DNA of 64,000 nt, taken from contig NZ_JADBEM010000001.1 of assembly GCF_014873875.1 (NCBI RefSeq), forward strand, positions 4,216,001 through 4,280,000, given 5' to 3'. Made by a program: the position numbers and the translations under genes. The notes below the pieces were generated by a model. It was not told the origin of the DNA, did not search any database, and saw only the letters and a program-made list of their open reading frames with translations. Positions 8,811 through 16,866 of the stretch are shown one piece after another (the stretch's first letter is position 1; each line of letters starts with the position of its first letter). The stretch comes from Actinopolymorpha pittospori. GTDB taxonomy: Bacteria > Actinomycetota > Actinomycetes > Propionibacteriales > Actinopolymorphaceae.

Positions 8811-9680
8811 TCAGTCGTGGAGCAGGCGTGTCAACTGCTCCGCGTTGGTCTGGGCGTAGTCGCGGTAGCAGTTGTTCATCAGCACGTGGGTGGTCGGTGC
8901 CTCGTCCGCGAGTCCGCGCAGGTGCGGCACCCATGCGAGGAGCTCCTCTTCGGAATAGAGATAACCGAAGCGCTCGTAGATGTTTCGGCTCTCCCACCTG
9001 TCGCTGTGCCCGTGGAACCGTACGACGGCGAGGTCGCCGGTGACGGCGAGCACGGGAGGGATCGAGCTCCGGTAGCCCTGCGGCATGTCGACACACACAA
9101 AGGGGACGGCGTAGGACCGGAGGAAGTCCAGCGTCTCCTCCCGGTTGTCCTCCGACATCCAACTGGCGTGACGAAACTCCACGCTGACCTGGTACGGCGC
9201 ACTGCGCTCCTTGACCTCCAGGATGTAGTGCTTGTTCCTCCTGTTGATGCCGAACCACGGCGGGAACTGGAAGAGCAACGACCCCAGCTTGCCCGCGTCG
9301 TACAACGGCCCGAGCGCCCCGAGGAACCTCTCCCACACGGCGTCCACCGACGTGGCGTCCAGATCCTTGAGGTAGAGGTTCTTCTTCTCCGTCCGCGGAC
9401 GCAGGTCCTTGTACAACGCCGAGGTGCGAGCCGGGTGCTGGGTCAGCAGCGAGAACGCCTTGACGTTGAAGGTGAAGCCCTTCGGGGTTCGCGCCGCCCA
9501 CAGTTCGCTGTTGCGGGCGTTCGGAGGGGTGTAGTACGTCGAGTCGACCTCGACGAGTGGGAACTGCTCGGCGTAATGCCGCAGTCGCTTCTCGGGGGTG
9601 TCGGCGTCGGAGGGGTACCAGCCCGACTCGAGCAGCGTCTTGTCGGTCCACGAGGCGGTGCCCACGAGCAGGTTGGCCAC
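8811..9680 (-). CDS. DUF72 domain-containing protein
   Basis: A 289-residue cytoplasmic protein of the YecE/DUF72 TIM-barrel family. Family marks are the N-terminal G-T-A-S-W-T-D-K, V-D-S-T-Y-Y-T-P-P, F-T-F-N-V-K-A-F, L-L-F-Q-F-P-P-W, S-V-E-F-R-H-A-S-W and V-R-F-H-G-H-S. Its biochemical role is not established. It is transcribed leftward, 152 bp from the truncated phosphotransferase and divergent from the MerR gene. Confidence 0.95.
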   Translation of the reverse strand: MANLLVGTASWTDKTLLESGWYPSDADTPEKRLRHYAEQFPLVEVDSTYYTPPNARNSELWAARTPKGFTFNVKAFSLLTQHPARTSALYKDLRPRTEKKNLYLKDLDATSVDAVWERFLGALGPLYDAGKLGSLLFQFPPWFGINRRNKHYILEVKERSAPYQVSVEFRHASWMSEDNREETLDFLRSYAVPFVCVDMPQGYRSSIPPVLAVTGDLAVVRFHGHSDRWESRNIYERFGYLYSEEELLAWVPHLRGLADEAPTTHVLMNNCYRDYAQTNAEQLTRLLHD

Positions 9681-9775
9681 AGGTTCGATCTAGCCGCGTC
9701 GCCCGGCCCGGAAACCGGTCGACCACCGGGCGCCAGGTCCTCGCTCCGAACAGGTAGTAGACAGCGCCGCTATCC

Positions 9776-9790
9776 GATAGTTAAGCTATC
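9776..9790. promoter_or_regulatory. MerR operator candidate
   Basis: gatag-ttaag-ctatc is a 5-bp inverted repeat with a 5-nt spacer ending 3 nt before the MerR start codon. Its position fits an autoregulatory site overlapping the promoter of a nearly leaderless transcript. Confidence 0.55.
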
Positions 9791-9793
9791 TGT

Positions 9794-10423
9794 ATGCGCA
9801 TGGCCGAACTGAGCCGGGTGTCCGGCGTCTCCGTACCGACGATCAAGTACTACCAACGGGAGGGCCTGCTCCCGACCGGCGAGCTCTCCACGCCCAACCA
9901 GGCTCAGTACGGCGAAGCGCATGTCCGACGACTTGCTCTGATCCGGTCCCTCCTCGAGGTCGGAGGCCTGTCCATCGCGGAGGTGGGAGTCGTGCTCTCG
10001 GTGATCGACACTCCGGGCCGGCCGACACACCACATCCTCGGCGCCACGGTCCATGCGCTCACCCCGGCTGGACGGGGCGAGGAGGCCGGGGAGGAGTACA
10101 AGCAGGCGATCGACGACCTGATCGCGCGCCGTGGCTGGCGGGTGGACAGGTCGAACCCGGCCCACGCGGTCGCCGCGGGAGTGCTGGCCCGATTCGACCA
10201 GTTGGGTCAGCGGCAGATCTTCGACGCGGTGGACGCCTACAGCCGGGCGGCCGAGGTGATCGCGGAGGCCGACCTCGCCGCGGTGGCCGCGACCGAAGGT
10301 CGAGACGCACGGGCCGAGACCGCGCTGCTCGGCACCGTCCTCGGCGACGTCCTGATCGGCGCCCTCCGTCGACTCGCGCAGGAAGACGTGTCAGCCAAGC
10401 AGTTTCCACCACCGCCGAAGTAG
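9794..10423 (+). CDS. MerR family transcriptional regulator
   Basis: A 209-residue regulator. Residues 1-70 form the MerR winged helix: M-A-E-L-S-R-V-S-G-V-S-V-P-T-I-K-Y-Y-Q-R-E-G-L-L-P is split here only by the wing start. The C-terminal effector region has no cysteine cluster, arguing against metal sensing and for a small-molecule or protein signal. There is no clear ribosome-binding site before ATG 9794 (an in-frame ATG follows at 9800), consistent with a leaderless message. It precedes a membrane-protein gene by 25 bp and probably controls it; a dyad overlaps its start region. Confidence 0.9.
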   Translation: MRMAELSRVSGVSVPTIKYYQREGLLPTGELSTPNQAQYGEAHVRRLALIRSLLEVGGLSIAEVGVVLSVIDTPGRPTHHILGATVHALTPAGRGEEAGEEYKQAIDDLIARRGWRVDRSNPAHAVAAGVLARFDQLGQRQIFDAVDAYSRAAEVIAEADLAAVAATEGRDARAETALLGTVLGDVLIGALRRLAQEDVSAKQFPPPPK

Positions 10424-10448
10424 CTGGCTCACATTCACAGGGGGAGTA

Positions 10449-11471
10449 ATGACTACCACGCCCGCCATGCCCACTCAGGCAGGACAGACAGGACACGCAG
10501 CATACGAACCAGGCCGTGGCACCCGCCTCGCACAGGCGTTCCGGTGGCACGTGCCGTTGATGACACTCGCGGCTCTCATGGCCGTGGTGGGAGTGGTCGC
10601 GATCGTCGGCATCCTCGTCGACGACCGGGTCCTCACCGGCCTACCCATCTGGGCCAAGCCGACGAAGTTCGCCCTCTCGATCCTTCTCTACTCCGTCACC
10701 TGGGCCTGGTTCATCAGCCAACTCACCCGCCTCCGTCGCACGGCATGGTGGATGGGCACCGTCGCTGCCGTCCTCCTCGGGGCGGAGATGGTCATCGTCG
10801 TCGGCCAGGTGATCAGGGGCACGACGAGCCACTTCAACGGGACCACCCCGTTGAACGCCGCGCTGTACCAGATGATGGGGATGCTCATCGTGGTGGTCTG
10901 GGTGGCCACCCTGGTCGTCGCCCTGATCATGTTCCGCAACCCTGGCCCGGACCGCGCCCGCAACCTCGCGGTCCGCGCGGGTTCGCTCGTCGCGCTCGTC
11001 GGTATGGCGCTCGGCTTCCTGATGACCCTCCCGACGAAGCAGCAGATCGCCGAGGACTCGCCCTTCACCGGTGCCCACACGGTGGGTCTGGCCGACGGTG
11101 GACCCGGGTTGCCGCTGCTCGGATGGAGCACGGTCGCCGGCGACCTGCGGATCCCGCACTTCGTGGGCATGCACGCGCTCCAGTTGATCCCGCTGGTGCT
11201 GATCGGGCTCGAGCTCCTCGCGCGCAAGGTGACGTTGCTTCGGCAGGAGAAGGTACGGGCCCGGCTGGTCGCGGTGGCGGTCGTCGGGTATCTCGCGGAG
11301 CTGGCCCTGCTCACCTGGCAGGCGCTGCGGGGGCAGTCGATCGTCCGCCCGGACCTGCTGACCGGTCTCACGTTCACCGGGATCGTGGTCTGCGTGGGCG
11401 CGGGCGTCCTGGCCGCCCTGCGCGCCGGCCAGAGCCGGTCGGAGAGGTCGCTTTCGACGCGATCCTCCTGA
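10449..11471 (+). CDS. multi-pass membrane protein of unknown function
   Basis: A 340-residue integral membrane protein with about eight hydrophobic segments (near 33-55, 70-92, 98-120, 137-163, 174-195, 236-262, 278-300 and 310-335). A conserved-looking periplasmic or loop motif is L-P-I-W-A-K-P-T-K-F, followed later by R-I-P-H-F-V-G-M-H-A-L-Q; proteins with this pair are annotated only as hypothetical in actinobacteria as far as I know. gggggagt lies before the ATG. It follows the MerR gene by 25 bp and is ended by a strong hairpin, so the two form an operon. A transport or stress function is guesswork. Confidence 0.85.
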   Translation: MTTTPAMPTQAGQTGHAAYEPGRGTRLAQAFRWHVPLMTLAALMAVVGVVAIVGILVDDRVLTGLPIWAKPTKFALSILLYSVTWAWFISQLTRLRRTAWWMGTVAAVLLGAEMVIVVGQVIRGTTSHFNGTTPLNAALYQMMGMLIVVVWVATLVVALIMFRNPGPDRARNLAVRAGSLVALVGMALGFLMTLPTKQQIAEDSPFTGAHTVGLADGGPGLPLLGWSTVAGDLRIPHFVGMHALQLIPLVLIGLELLARKVTLLRQEKVRARLVAVAVVGYLAELALLTWQALRGQSIVRPDLLTGLTFTGIVVCVGAGVLAALRAGQSRSERSLSTRSS

Positions 11472-11482
11472 CTCGCAGGGTG

Positions 11483-11515
11483 CTGTGGCGGCGCGGTCCC
11501 TCCGCGCCGCCACAG
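11483..11515 (+). terminator. hairpin terminator of merR-membrane protein operon
   Basis: A perfect 14-bp GC-rich stem (11483-11496 with 11502-11515) with a 5-nt loop begins 12 bp after the stop codon. Confidence 0.85.
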
Positions 11516-11569
11516 TCTGCTGGCGCCCACGACGCCGCGCTGCTAGACAGGATCGCGGGAGGTACGCCC

Positions 11570-12259
11570 ATGCGCCGCTACCTCGACCGAGACCGGCTTG
11601 CACTCATAGCGGCAGTGTTGGCACCGCTTGCCGTCCCCGCGATGCTTGTGCCGTTCCGCGTGAGTTTCTCCAACACCAACTCCGCGCTCATCCTGGTCGT
11701 GGTCGTCGTCGCCGTGGCGATCATCGGCAACCGGGTCGCGGGCGCGCTCGCCGCCTTGTCGGCCGCGGTGTGGTTCACGTTCTTCCTGACTTCGCCGTAC
11801 GACGAGTTCGTGATCGGCAAGGCGGCCGACGTCACCACCGCGGTCCTGCTGCTCGTCGTGGGTCTGGCCGTCTCGCAACTCGCGGCGCACGCCCGCCGGT
11901 TGAAGGTCGTCGCCATCACCGACGCCCGCTATCTCGGCCAGATCCACGACACGGCCCGGTTGGCCCAGTCCGGCGCGTCGGCGAACACCGTGGCGACGCA
12001 GGTGCGGGAGCAGTTGGTCGACCTGTTGCAGTTGCGGGGATGTCGGTTCGAGTACGGCACTCTGCTCGGTCACCCGCCCCGGCTCGAGTCGGACGGGACC
12101 ATCGCCACTGGCCACGCCCGCTGGAACGTCGAGCGCCACGGCCTGCCGCCCCAGGAGATCGAGCTTCGCGCGTCGGGAGGGGAGTTCTGTATGGACGGTT
12201 CCTCCTCCAGCCCAGCCCTGGAAGCGTTCCCACCCTCGAGGCACGTCTCGTCGCGGTGA
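11570..12259 (+). CDS. DUF4118 domain-containing membrane protein, 3' frameshifted
   Basis: As read, 229 residues. Four hydrophobic segments within residues 10-110 form the DUF4118 sensor-kinase membrane domain (motif V-W-F-T-F-F-L-T-S-P-Y-D). A soluble part with V-R-E-Q-L-V-D-L-L-Q-L-R-G-C-R-F-E-Y follows, as in stand-alone actinobacterial DUF4118 proteins that lack a kinase core. From about 12182 the frame turns into low-complexity residues, whereas the -1 frame gives a family-like end to 12321. The frameshift lies at a GGGG run (12179-12182). gcgggaggt precedes ATG 11570. Either sequencing error, a mutation, or slippage. Confidence 0.8.
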   Translation: MRRYLDRDRLALIAAVLAPLAVPAMLVPFRVSFSNTNSALILVVVVVAVAIIGNRVAGALAALSAAVWFTFFLTSPYDEFVIGKAADVTTAVLLLVVGLAVSQLAAHARRLKVVAITDARYLGQIHDTARLAQSGASANTVATQVREQLVDLLQLRGCRFEYGTLLGHPPRLESDGTIATGHARWNVERHGLPPQEIELRASGGEFCMDGSSSSPALEAFPPSRHVSSR

Positions 12260-12321
12260 CCCTGGCCGACCAGGTGGGCGCCGTCTACGACTCCGAGCGT
12301 TCCGCCGGCGGCGCCCGATAG
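12181..12321 (+). other. displaced 3' coding segment of the DUF4118 gene
   Basis: In the frame -1 to the DUF4118 gene this reads G-V-L-Y-G-R-F-L-L-Q-P-S-P-G, then L-E-A-R-L-V-A-V-T-L-A-D-Q-V-G-A and stops at 12321. G-R-F-x-L-x-P-x-P-G and the V-A-x-x-L-A-D-Q-V-G end are what the family has at its C-terminus, so this is the original 3' end. Confidence 0.75.
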
Positions 12322-12482
12322 GGCAGCTTCTGGACGCGACCGTGATCGCGGCCCGCGCTCGGCCGCCCAGATTCCCTCGTCCGTCTCGTGGGCATAGGCG
12401 ATGGTGTACGCCGGGGGAAGCCCGGCCGTCGGCCGAGTAGCCATCGAGGCCGGCGGGGCCGCGCGACCCGAGAGAGGCGCCC

Positions 12483-13892
12483 ATGCCGGCATCCAGGGCG
12501 GAGGAGCCCCAGGCGGCGCACCCGACCTCCCGGCAGATCAGGCGGCACCAGACCACCATCGCCGTGATCGCCACCCAGGGCGGCTTCCTCTTCGGTTACG
12601 ACACGGGCGTGATCTCCGGGGCCCTGCCCTACATCCGGCAGGACCTCGACCTGTCGGCGGCCACGCAGGGATTCGTCGTCAGCTCGCTTCTCGTCGGCGC
12701 GGCGTTCGGCGCGACCTTCGGTGGCCGGCTGTCCGACATTCTCGGCCGCAAGACCTCGATCCGACTGGCCGCGCTGGTCTTCGTCCTCGGTACGCTCGGC
12801 TCCGCTCTGGCGCCCTCTGCTGAGCTTCTGATCGGTGCCCGCGTCATCCTGGGGCTGGCCGTCGGTGCGGTTTCCGCGACGGTGCCGCTCTACATCGGTG
12901 AGATGTCGCCGGTCGAGCGGCGCGGCCGCCTGGTCAACCAGAACGAGCTGATGATCGTCAGTGGCCAGTTGGTGGCCTTCATCGTCGACACGATCATCAT
13001 CCACGTCCTGAGCCAGACCAGCGCGTGGCGTTGGATGCTCGGTGTCGCCGTCATCCCGGCGATCATGCTGTTCATCGGCACGTTCTTCATCCCCGAGACG
13101 CCGCGGTGGTACGCCGCGCGCGGACGGTACCGCGAGGCCGAGGTGGTCCTGCGCACGGTGCGGGTGCCACCGGTCGTCCAGTCGGAGTTCGCACTGATCC
13201 GCGAGACCGCGGAGTACCGACACACCCATGAGAGCCGGAGCGGGTGGGTCTACTTCCGCGAGCGCTGGATTCGCAGGCTCACCCTGGTCGGTTTCGGGAT
13301 CGCCGTCTGCCAGCAGATCACGGGCATCAACACGGTCATCTACTACGCGCCGACCATCCTGGAGGACACCGGGCTGGCGGCCCAGTCGTCGGTGGCGGCG
13401 TCGATCGCCGTCGGCGCGATCGGGGTGATCGGGACCTGCATCGGGATGTGGTTGCTCGGACGGGTACGACGCCGACCGCTGTTGATCATCGGGCAGATCG
13501 GGACGACGACGTCGCTCTTGGCGGTCTCCCTCGCCTTCCAGTTGGGGGAGTCGACCGGGCGCAGCTACCTGATCCTGTTGTTCATGGTCGTCTTCGTGTT
13601 CTTCCAGCAGTGCTTCATCTCCACCGTGACCTGGCTGCTGCTCTCGGAGATCTTCCCGATGCGGATCCGGGGTTTCGCCATGGGGATGGTGGTCTTCGTG
13701 CTCTGGATGGTCAACTTCCTGGTCGCGCTGCTCTTTCCGATCCTCACCGCGTCGATCGGGCCGACCCCGACGTTCCTGGTCTTCGTGGTCCTGGGAGTCG
13801 CGGCCATCGGGTTCAGTACGACGACCGTTCCGGAGACGAAGGGGCACACCCTCGAGGGGCTCGAGCGTGGGTTCCGTTCGCGGTACGCGTAG
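12483..13892 (+). CDS. sugar porter family MFS transporter
   Basis: A 469-residue, 12-segment inner-membrane symporter of the sugar-porter family (xylose, arabinose, glucose or myo-inositol type). Signature motifs: G-G-F-L-F-G-Y-D-T-G-V-I-S-G-A-L (TM1), G-R-L-S-D-I-L-G-R-K (loop 2-3), P-E-T-P-R-W-Y (end of the N-half), Q-Q-I-T-G-I-N-T-V-I-Y-Y-A-P (TM7) and P-E-T-K-G-H-T-L-E at the C-terminus. The substrate cannot be fixed from sequence. It stands alone and is convergent with the VOC gene; a small hairpin overlaps its stop. Confidence 0.95.
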   Translation: MPASRAEEPQAAHPTSRQIRRHQTTIAVIATQGGFLFGYDTGVISGALPYIRQDLDLSAATQGFVVSSLLVGAAFGATFGGRLSDILGRKTSIRLAALVFVLGTLGSALAPSAELLIGARVILGLAVGAVSATVPLYIGEMSPVERRGRLVNQNELMIVSGQLVAFIVDTIIIHVLSQTSAWRWMLGVAVIPAIMLFIGTFFIPETPRWYAARGRYREAEVVLRTVRVPPVVQSEFALIRETAEYRHTHESRSGWVYFRERWIRRLTLVGFGIAVCQQITGINTVIYYAPTILEDTGLAAQSSVAASIAVGAIGVIGTCIGMWLLGRVRRRPLLIIGQIGTTTSLLAVSLAFQLGESTGRSYLILLFMVVFVFFQQCFISTVTWLLLSEIFPMRIRGFAMGMVVFVLWMVNFLVALLFPILTASIGPTPTFLVFVVLGVAAIGFSTTTVPETKGHTLEGLERGFRSRYA

Positions 13893-13907
13893 CGCTCGGG
13901 CGAGCGC
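13892..13907. terminator. short hairpin between convergent genes
   Basis: gcgctcg and cgagcgc form a 7-bp inverted repeat around 2 nt, overlapping the MFS stop codon. It is weak in length but GC-rich and correctly placed. Confidence 0.45.
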
Positions 13908-13921
13908 CTCAGCGGCACCGG

Positions 13922-14323
13922 TCAGGCGAGGTTCAGCTGCCAGGAGACGCCGAACCGGTCGGCCACCCAGCCGAACCTCGTGCTGAAGCCGTACGACCCG
14001 AGCGGCATCAGCGGCTGGCCCTTCTCCGCCAGCGCGGCGTAGATCCGCTCGAGTTCGGCCTCTGTCGCGCAGTCGACGTAGAGAGAGATCGCCGGGGTGA
14101 AGCCGAACCCGTGCTTCACGCTGCTGTCCATGCACATGAGCTGCTGACCCGCGAGGGAGAAGGTGGCGTGCTCCACGCTGCCCTCTGCGCCGGGTCCCTC
14201 GGCGCCGTAGCGGGCGATGGCAAGCACCTCCGCGTCCTCGAAGAGCGACAGGTAGAACGTCATCGCCTCCTCGGCCCGCCCGTCGAACATCAGCAGGGTG
14301 GTGATCTTCTGCGGTGCTGGCAT
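13922..14323 (-). CDS. VOC/PhnB-like glyoxalase-fold protein
   Basis: A 133-residue protein of the PhnB-like (3-demethylubiquinone methyltransferase-like) branch of the vicinal-oxygen-chelate superfamily: K-I-T-T-L-L-M-F-D-G-R-A-E-E-A-M-T-F-Y near the start, a central F-S-L-A-G-Q-Q-L-M-C-M-D-S and the terminal F-G-V-S-W-Q-L-N. Such proteins are single-domain, cytoplasmic and usually of unknown substrate. ATG 14323 is chosen because gaggag lies 9 bp upstream; an upstream extension to 14506 is low-complexity and encoded by simple repeats. Confidence 0.92.
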   Translation of the reverse strand: MPAPQKITTLLMFDGRAEEAMTFYLSLFEDAEVLAIARYGAEGPGAEGSVEHATFSLAGQQLMCMDSSVKHGFGFTPAISLYVDCATEAELERIYAALAEKGQPLMPLGSYGFSTRFGWVADRFGVSWQLNLA

Positions 14324-14409
14324 CGCGTCGTACTCCTCGTGGTCAGTGGCTGCGTCGCGTTCCAGGGAGTGTTTCAGCGGCCACTTATATAAGTCAAGGC
14401 TGGCTGTTC

Positions 14410-14436
14410 GGCGTGTCCGGCGAGTCCGGTGTGTCC
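14410..14436. repeat. three 9-bp tandem repeats
   Basis: Units ggcgtgtcc, ggcgagtcc and ggtgtgtcc lie in tandem between the divergent VOC and phospholipase C genes, with a partial fourth unit after them. Likely slippage-derived; no function assigned. Confidence 0.6.
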
Positions 14437-14570
14437 GGTGGGACGCGTGTCGAGTGCGCGGCCAGGTCCCGTCGCGTGGGTGCCGTAGTGATCGTGCGTC
14501 GCGCATTCGTCATCGGCGCATGGGCGACTGTTCCCCTTCGGGTCAGCTTGTGGGTCGACCCTTGGGCGAC

Positions 14571-16670
14571 GTGACTCACTTCTCTCGCCGCCGCCTCCTC
14601 GGCGCCGGGGCGGCGGTCGCCGCCGGTGGCGCCGCCGCGTCGGTCCTGCCTCCGTCCCTACACCGCGCGATGGCCGCACCCATGCCGCCTGGCGGGCTGC
14701 GGGCGATCGAGCACGTCATCGTGCTGATGCAGGAGAACCGTTCGTTCGACCACTACTACGGGACACTGCGCGGTGTCCGTGGATACGCCGACCGCACGCC
14801 GCTCACGATGCCGAACGGTGCCTCCGTGTTCGCCCAGCCGACTCCTGACGGGGGACACGTGCTGCCGTTCTCCGTCCGTGCGGGCGCCGAACGGGAAGGC
14901 CGGTCGCCGAGCGACATCCAGTACCTCGGAGCGCTCGACCACAGCTGGCCCGGAAGCACGCAGGCGTGGGGTCAGGGCTGGAACAATGACTGGGTGGCGG
15001 TGAAGACCGAGGCCACCATGACCTACTACGAGCGGCGCGACATCGAGTTGCAGTACGAGCTCGCCGACGCGTTCACCATCTGCGACGCCCACCACTGCTC
15101 GGTCTTCGGATCCACCAACCCCAACCGCAACTACCTGTGGACGGGAACGGTCGGCTTCGAGCCGGGAAGCACCGCGCGTGCGGTGACCAACGCGGCCTAC
15201 GACTACGACCACAAGGGATACGACTGGACGACGTACCCGGAGCGGCTCGAGGCCGCCGGCGTGTCCTGGCAGATCTACCAGGAGTGGGACAACTTCACCG
15301 ACAACCCGGTGGAGTACTTCGTTCCGTTCAAGAAGATCGGCACCAAGGTGCTGCAGGGCGTCGACGGCGACTTCCGGACCACCGAGGAGTTCTACTTCGC
15401 GCTCTTCGACAAGACCGAGGAGGAGCGCGGGCATCTGTTGGAGCAACTCGCGGCGGGCCGGGACGCGCTGAGTGACGCGGAACGTCGGCTGTTCGACCGC
15501 GCTCTGTTCCGCAGTGAGCCGGAGACGCTCGTCCCGCGGTTGCGGGCCGACATCGAGGCGGGCACGCTGCCCGCGGTCACCTGGCTGGTGCCGTCGGCGG
15601 TCGACTCCGAGCACCCCGGTAGCTCGACACCGGTCGGCAGCGCGAACCTGATCTACGACGTCCTCGACGCGATCGCCTCCGACCCGAAGACCTGGTCCAG
15701 GACGGCGCTCTTCGTCAACTTCGACGAGAACGACGGCTACTTCGACCACGTCGCGCCGCCGGTGGCGCCGCGCCCGGCCTCGGGCAACGGCGACGACTGG
15801 TACGACGGCAAGCCCATCGGTCTCGGTCCGCGGGTGCCCATGACCGTCGTGTCGCCGTGGACCATCGGCGGGTACGTCGACTCAGAGGTGTTCGACCACA
15901 CGTCCGTCCTGCGGTTCCTCGAGCGGTGGACCGGAGTCGAGGAACCCAACATCAGCGCGTGGCGGCGGAGCGCCTGCGGCGACCTCACCTCGGCGTTCGA
16001 CTTCCATCGCAAGGGCATGCCGCCCTCGGTGACGAAGCCGGGCCCGGTGCCGGCCCCGATCGAACGCTGGCACCCCGAACACCCACAGGAGCAGGTGATG
16101 CCGGTGCAGGAGTCCGGGCGCCGTCCGGCGCGGGCGTTGCCGTACCGGCCCTCCGTGTCCTCCCGGGTGGACGGCAACAGCCGGCTGCGGCTGAAGCTCA
16201 CGAACGGCGGGTCGGAGTCGGCGCACTTCGCGATCTACCCGTACCACGGCGAGTTCGAGTACCCCGTCCACGTCGACGTCCGGGACGAGAAGGGGATCGC
16301 CATCGCGCTGGGCTCGGCCGGATACCGACTCGCGATCCAGGGCCCGAACCAGTTCTGGTACGAGCTCGCGGGCCTACCCGGCGGCGTCGCGGCGGGTGTC
16401 GACGTCTCCGTTCGGACGGCGCCGCGCCCGCGTACGGTCGACCTGGTGCTGGAGAACACCGGACGGATGCCGGTGACGTTGCGGCTGCGGGCACTCGGGT
16501 ACGGCGACCGGGTCCAGTCGGTCACCCTGGCGCCGCGGGCCAAGCGCGTCCAGCCCTGGCCGACCGACAAGGGGTGGTACGACGTCGAGGTCACCGCCAC
16601 CAAGGACACGACCTTCCGTCGCCGGCTGACCGGCCACGTCGAGTCCGGGCACGAGGGAGTCACCGCCTGA
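14571..16670 (+). CDS. Tat-exported phosphocholine-specific phospholipase C
   Basis: A secreted alkaline-phosphatase-superfamily phospholipase C (acid-phosphatase AcpA-like) of about 699 residues that hydrolyses phosphatidylcholine or related phosphodiesters outside the cell. Visible: a twin-arginine signal F-S-R-R-R-L-L-G-A-G (4-13), H-V-I-V-L-M-Q-E-N-R-S-F-D-H-Y-Y-G (48-64) carrying the metal-binding residues, and N-F-D-E-N-D-G-Y-F-D-H-V-A-P-P. Two C-terminal beta domains of the DUF756 type follow (about 500-690). GTG 14571 is chosen because the signal peptide begins there; ATG 14519 in frame is an alternative. A hairpin terminator follows. Confidence 0.93.
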   Translation: MTHFSRRRLLGAGAAVAAGGAAASVLPPSLHRAMAAPMPPGGLRAIEHVIVLMQENRSFDHYYGTLRGVRGYADRTPLTMPNGASVFAQPTPDGGHVLPFSVRAGAEREGRSPSDIQYLGALDHSWPGSTQAWGQGWNNDWVAVKTEATMTYYERRDIELQYELADAFTICDAHHCSVFGSTNPNRNYLWTGTVGFEPGSTARAVTNAAYDYDHKGYDWTTYPERLEAAGVSWQIYQEWDNFTDNPVEYFVPFKKIGTKVLQGVDGDFRTTEEFYFALFDKTEEERGHLLEQLAAGRDALSDAERRLFDRALFRSEPETLVPRLRADIEAGTLPAVTWLVPSAVDSEHPGSSTPVGSANLIYDVLDAIASDPKTWSRTALFVNFDENDGYFDHVAPPVAPRPASGNGDDWYDGKPIGLGPRVPMTVVSPWTIGGYVDSEVFDHTSVLRFLERWTGVEEPNISAWRRSACGDLTSAFDFHRKGMPPSVTKPGPVPAPIERWHPEHPQEQVMPVQESGRRPARALPYRPSVSSRVDGNSRLRLKLTNGGSESAHFAIYPYHGEFEYPVHVDVRDEKGIAIALGSAGYRLAIQGPNQFWYELAGLPGGVAAGVDVSVRTAPRPRTVDLVLENTGRMPVTLRLRALGYGDRVQSVTLAPRAKRVQPWPTDKGWYDVEVTATKDTTFRRRLTGHVESGHEGVTA

Positions 16671-16684
16671 AGCCCCGACACGCA

Positions 16685-16730
16685 GCCGAAGGTCCCGGTC
16701 CGCCGGCTTTGCTGGATCGGGACCTTCGGC
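16685..16730 (+). terminator. hairpin terminator after phospholipase C
   Basis: A perfect 13-bp stem (16685-16697 with 16718-16730) extended inward by further pairs lies 15 bp after the stop codon. Confidence 0.85.
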
Positions 16731-16768
16731 TTCCTCGCGTAGACGCGACCGTTCGTGTCCGAACGTGG

Positions 16769-16778
16769 GCAACCGCTT
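16769..16778. promoter_or_regulatory. LacI-type operator-like element upstream of lyase gene
   Basis: gcaaccgctt lies about 90 bp before the lyase start. The identical 10-mer occurs at 37572-37581 beside a LacI gene, and the sequence resembles half-palindromic LacI-family sites. Confidence 0.35.
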
Positions 16779-16866
16779 TCCCATTCTCTCGACGCTGACT
16801 ACGGTGGCGATTCACACGACGAGGGGAAGCGCGAGAACGGCGGCAGTCTGACCCGAGGGAGCTGCG

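Noticed and set aside
12285..14135. A 616-codon reverse-strand frame over the MFS transporter
   Set aside because: The product is a charged, low-complexity sequence with no homology cues; the forward MFS gene has all family motifs.
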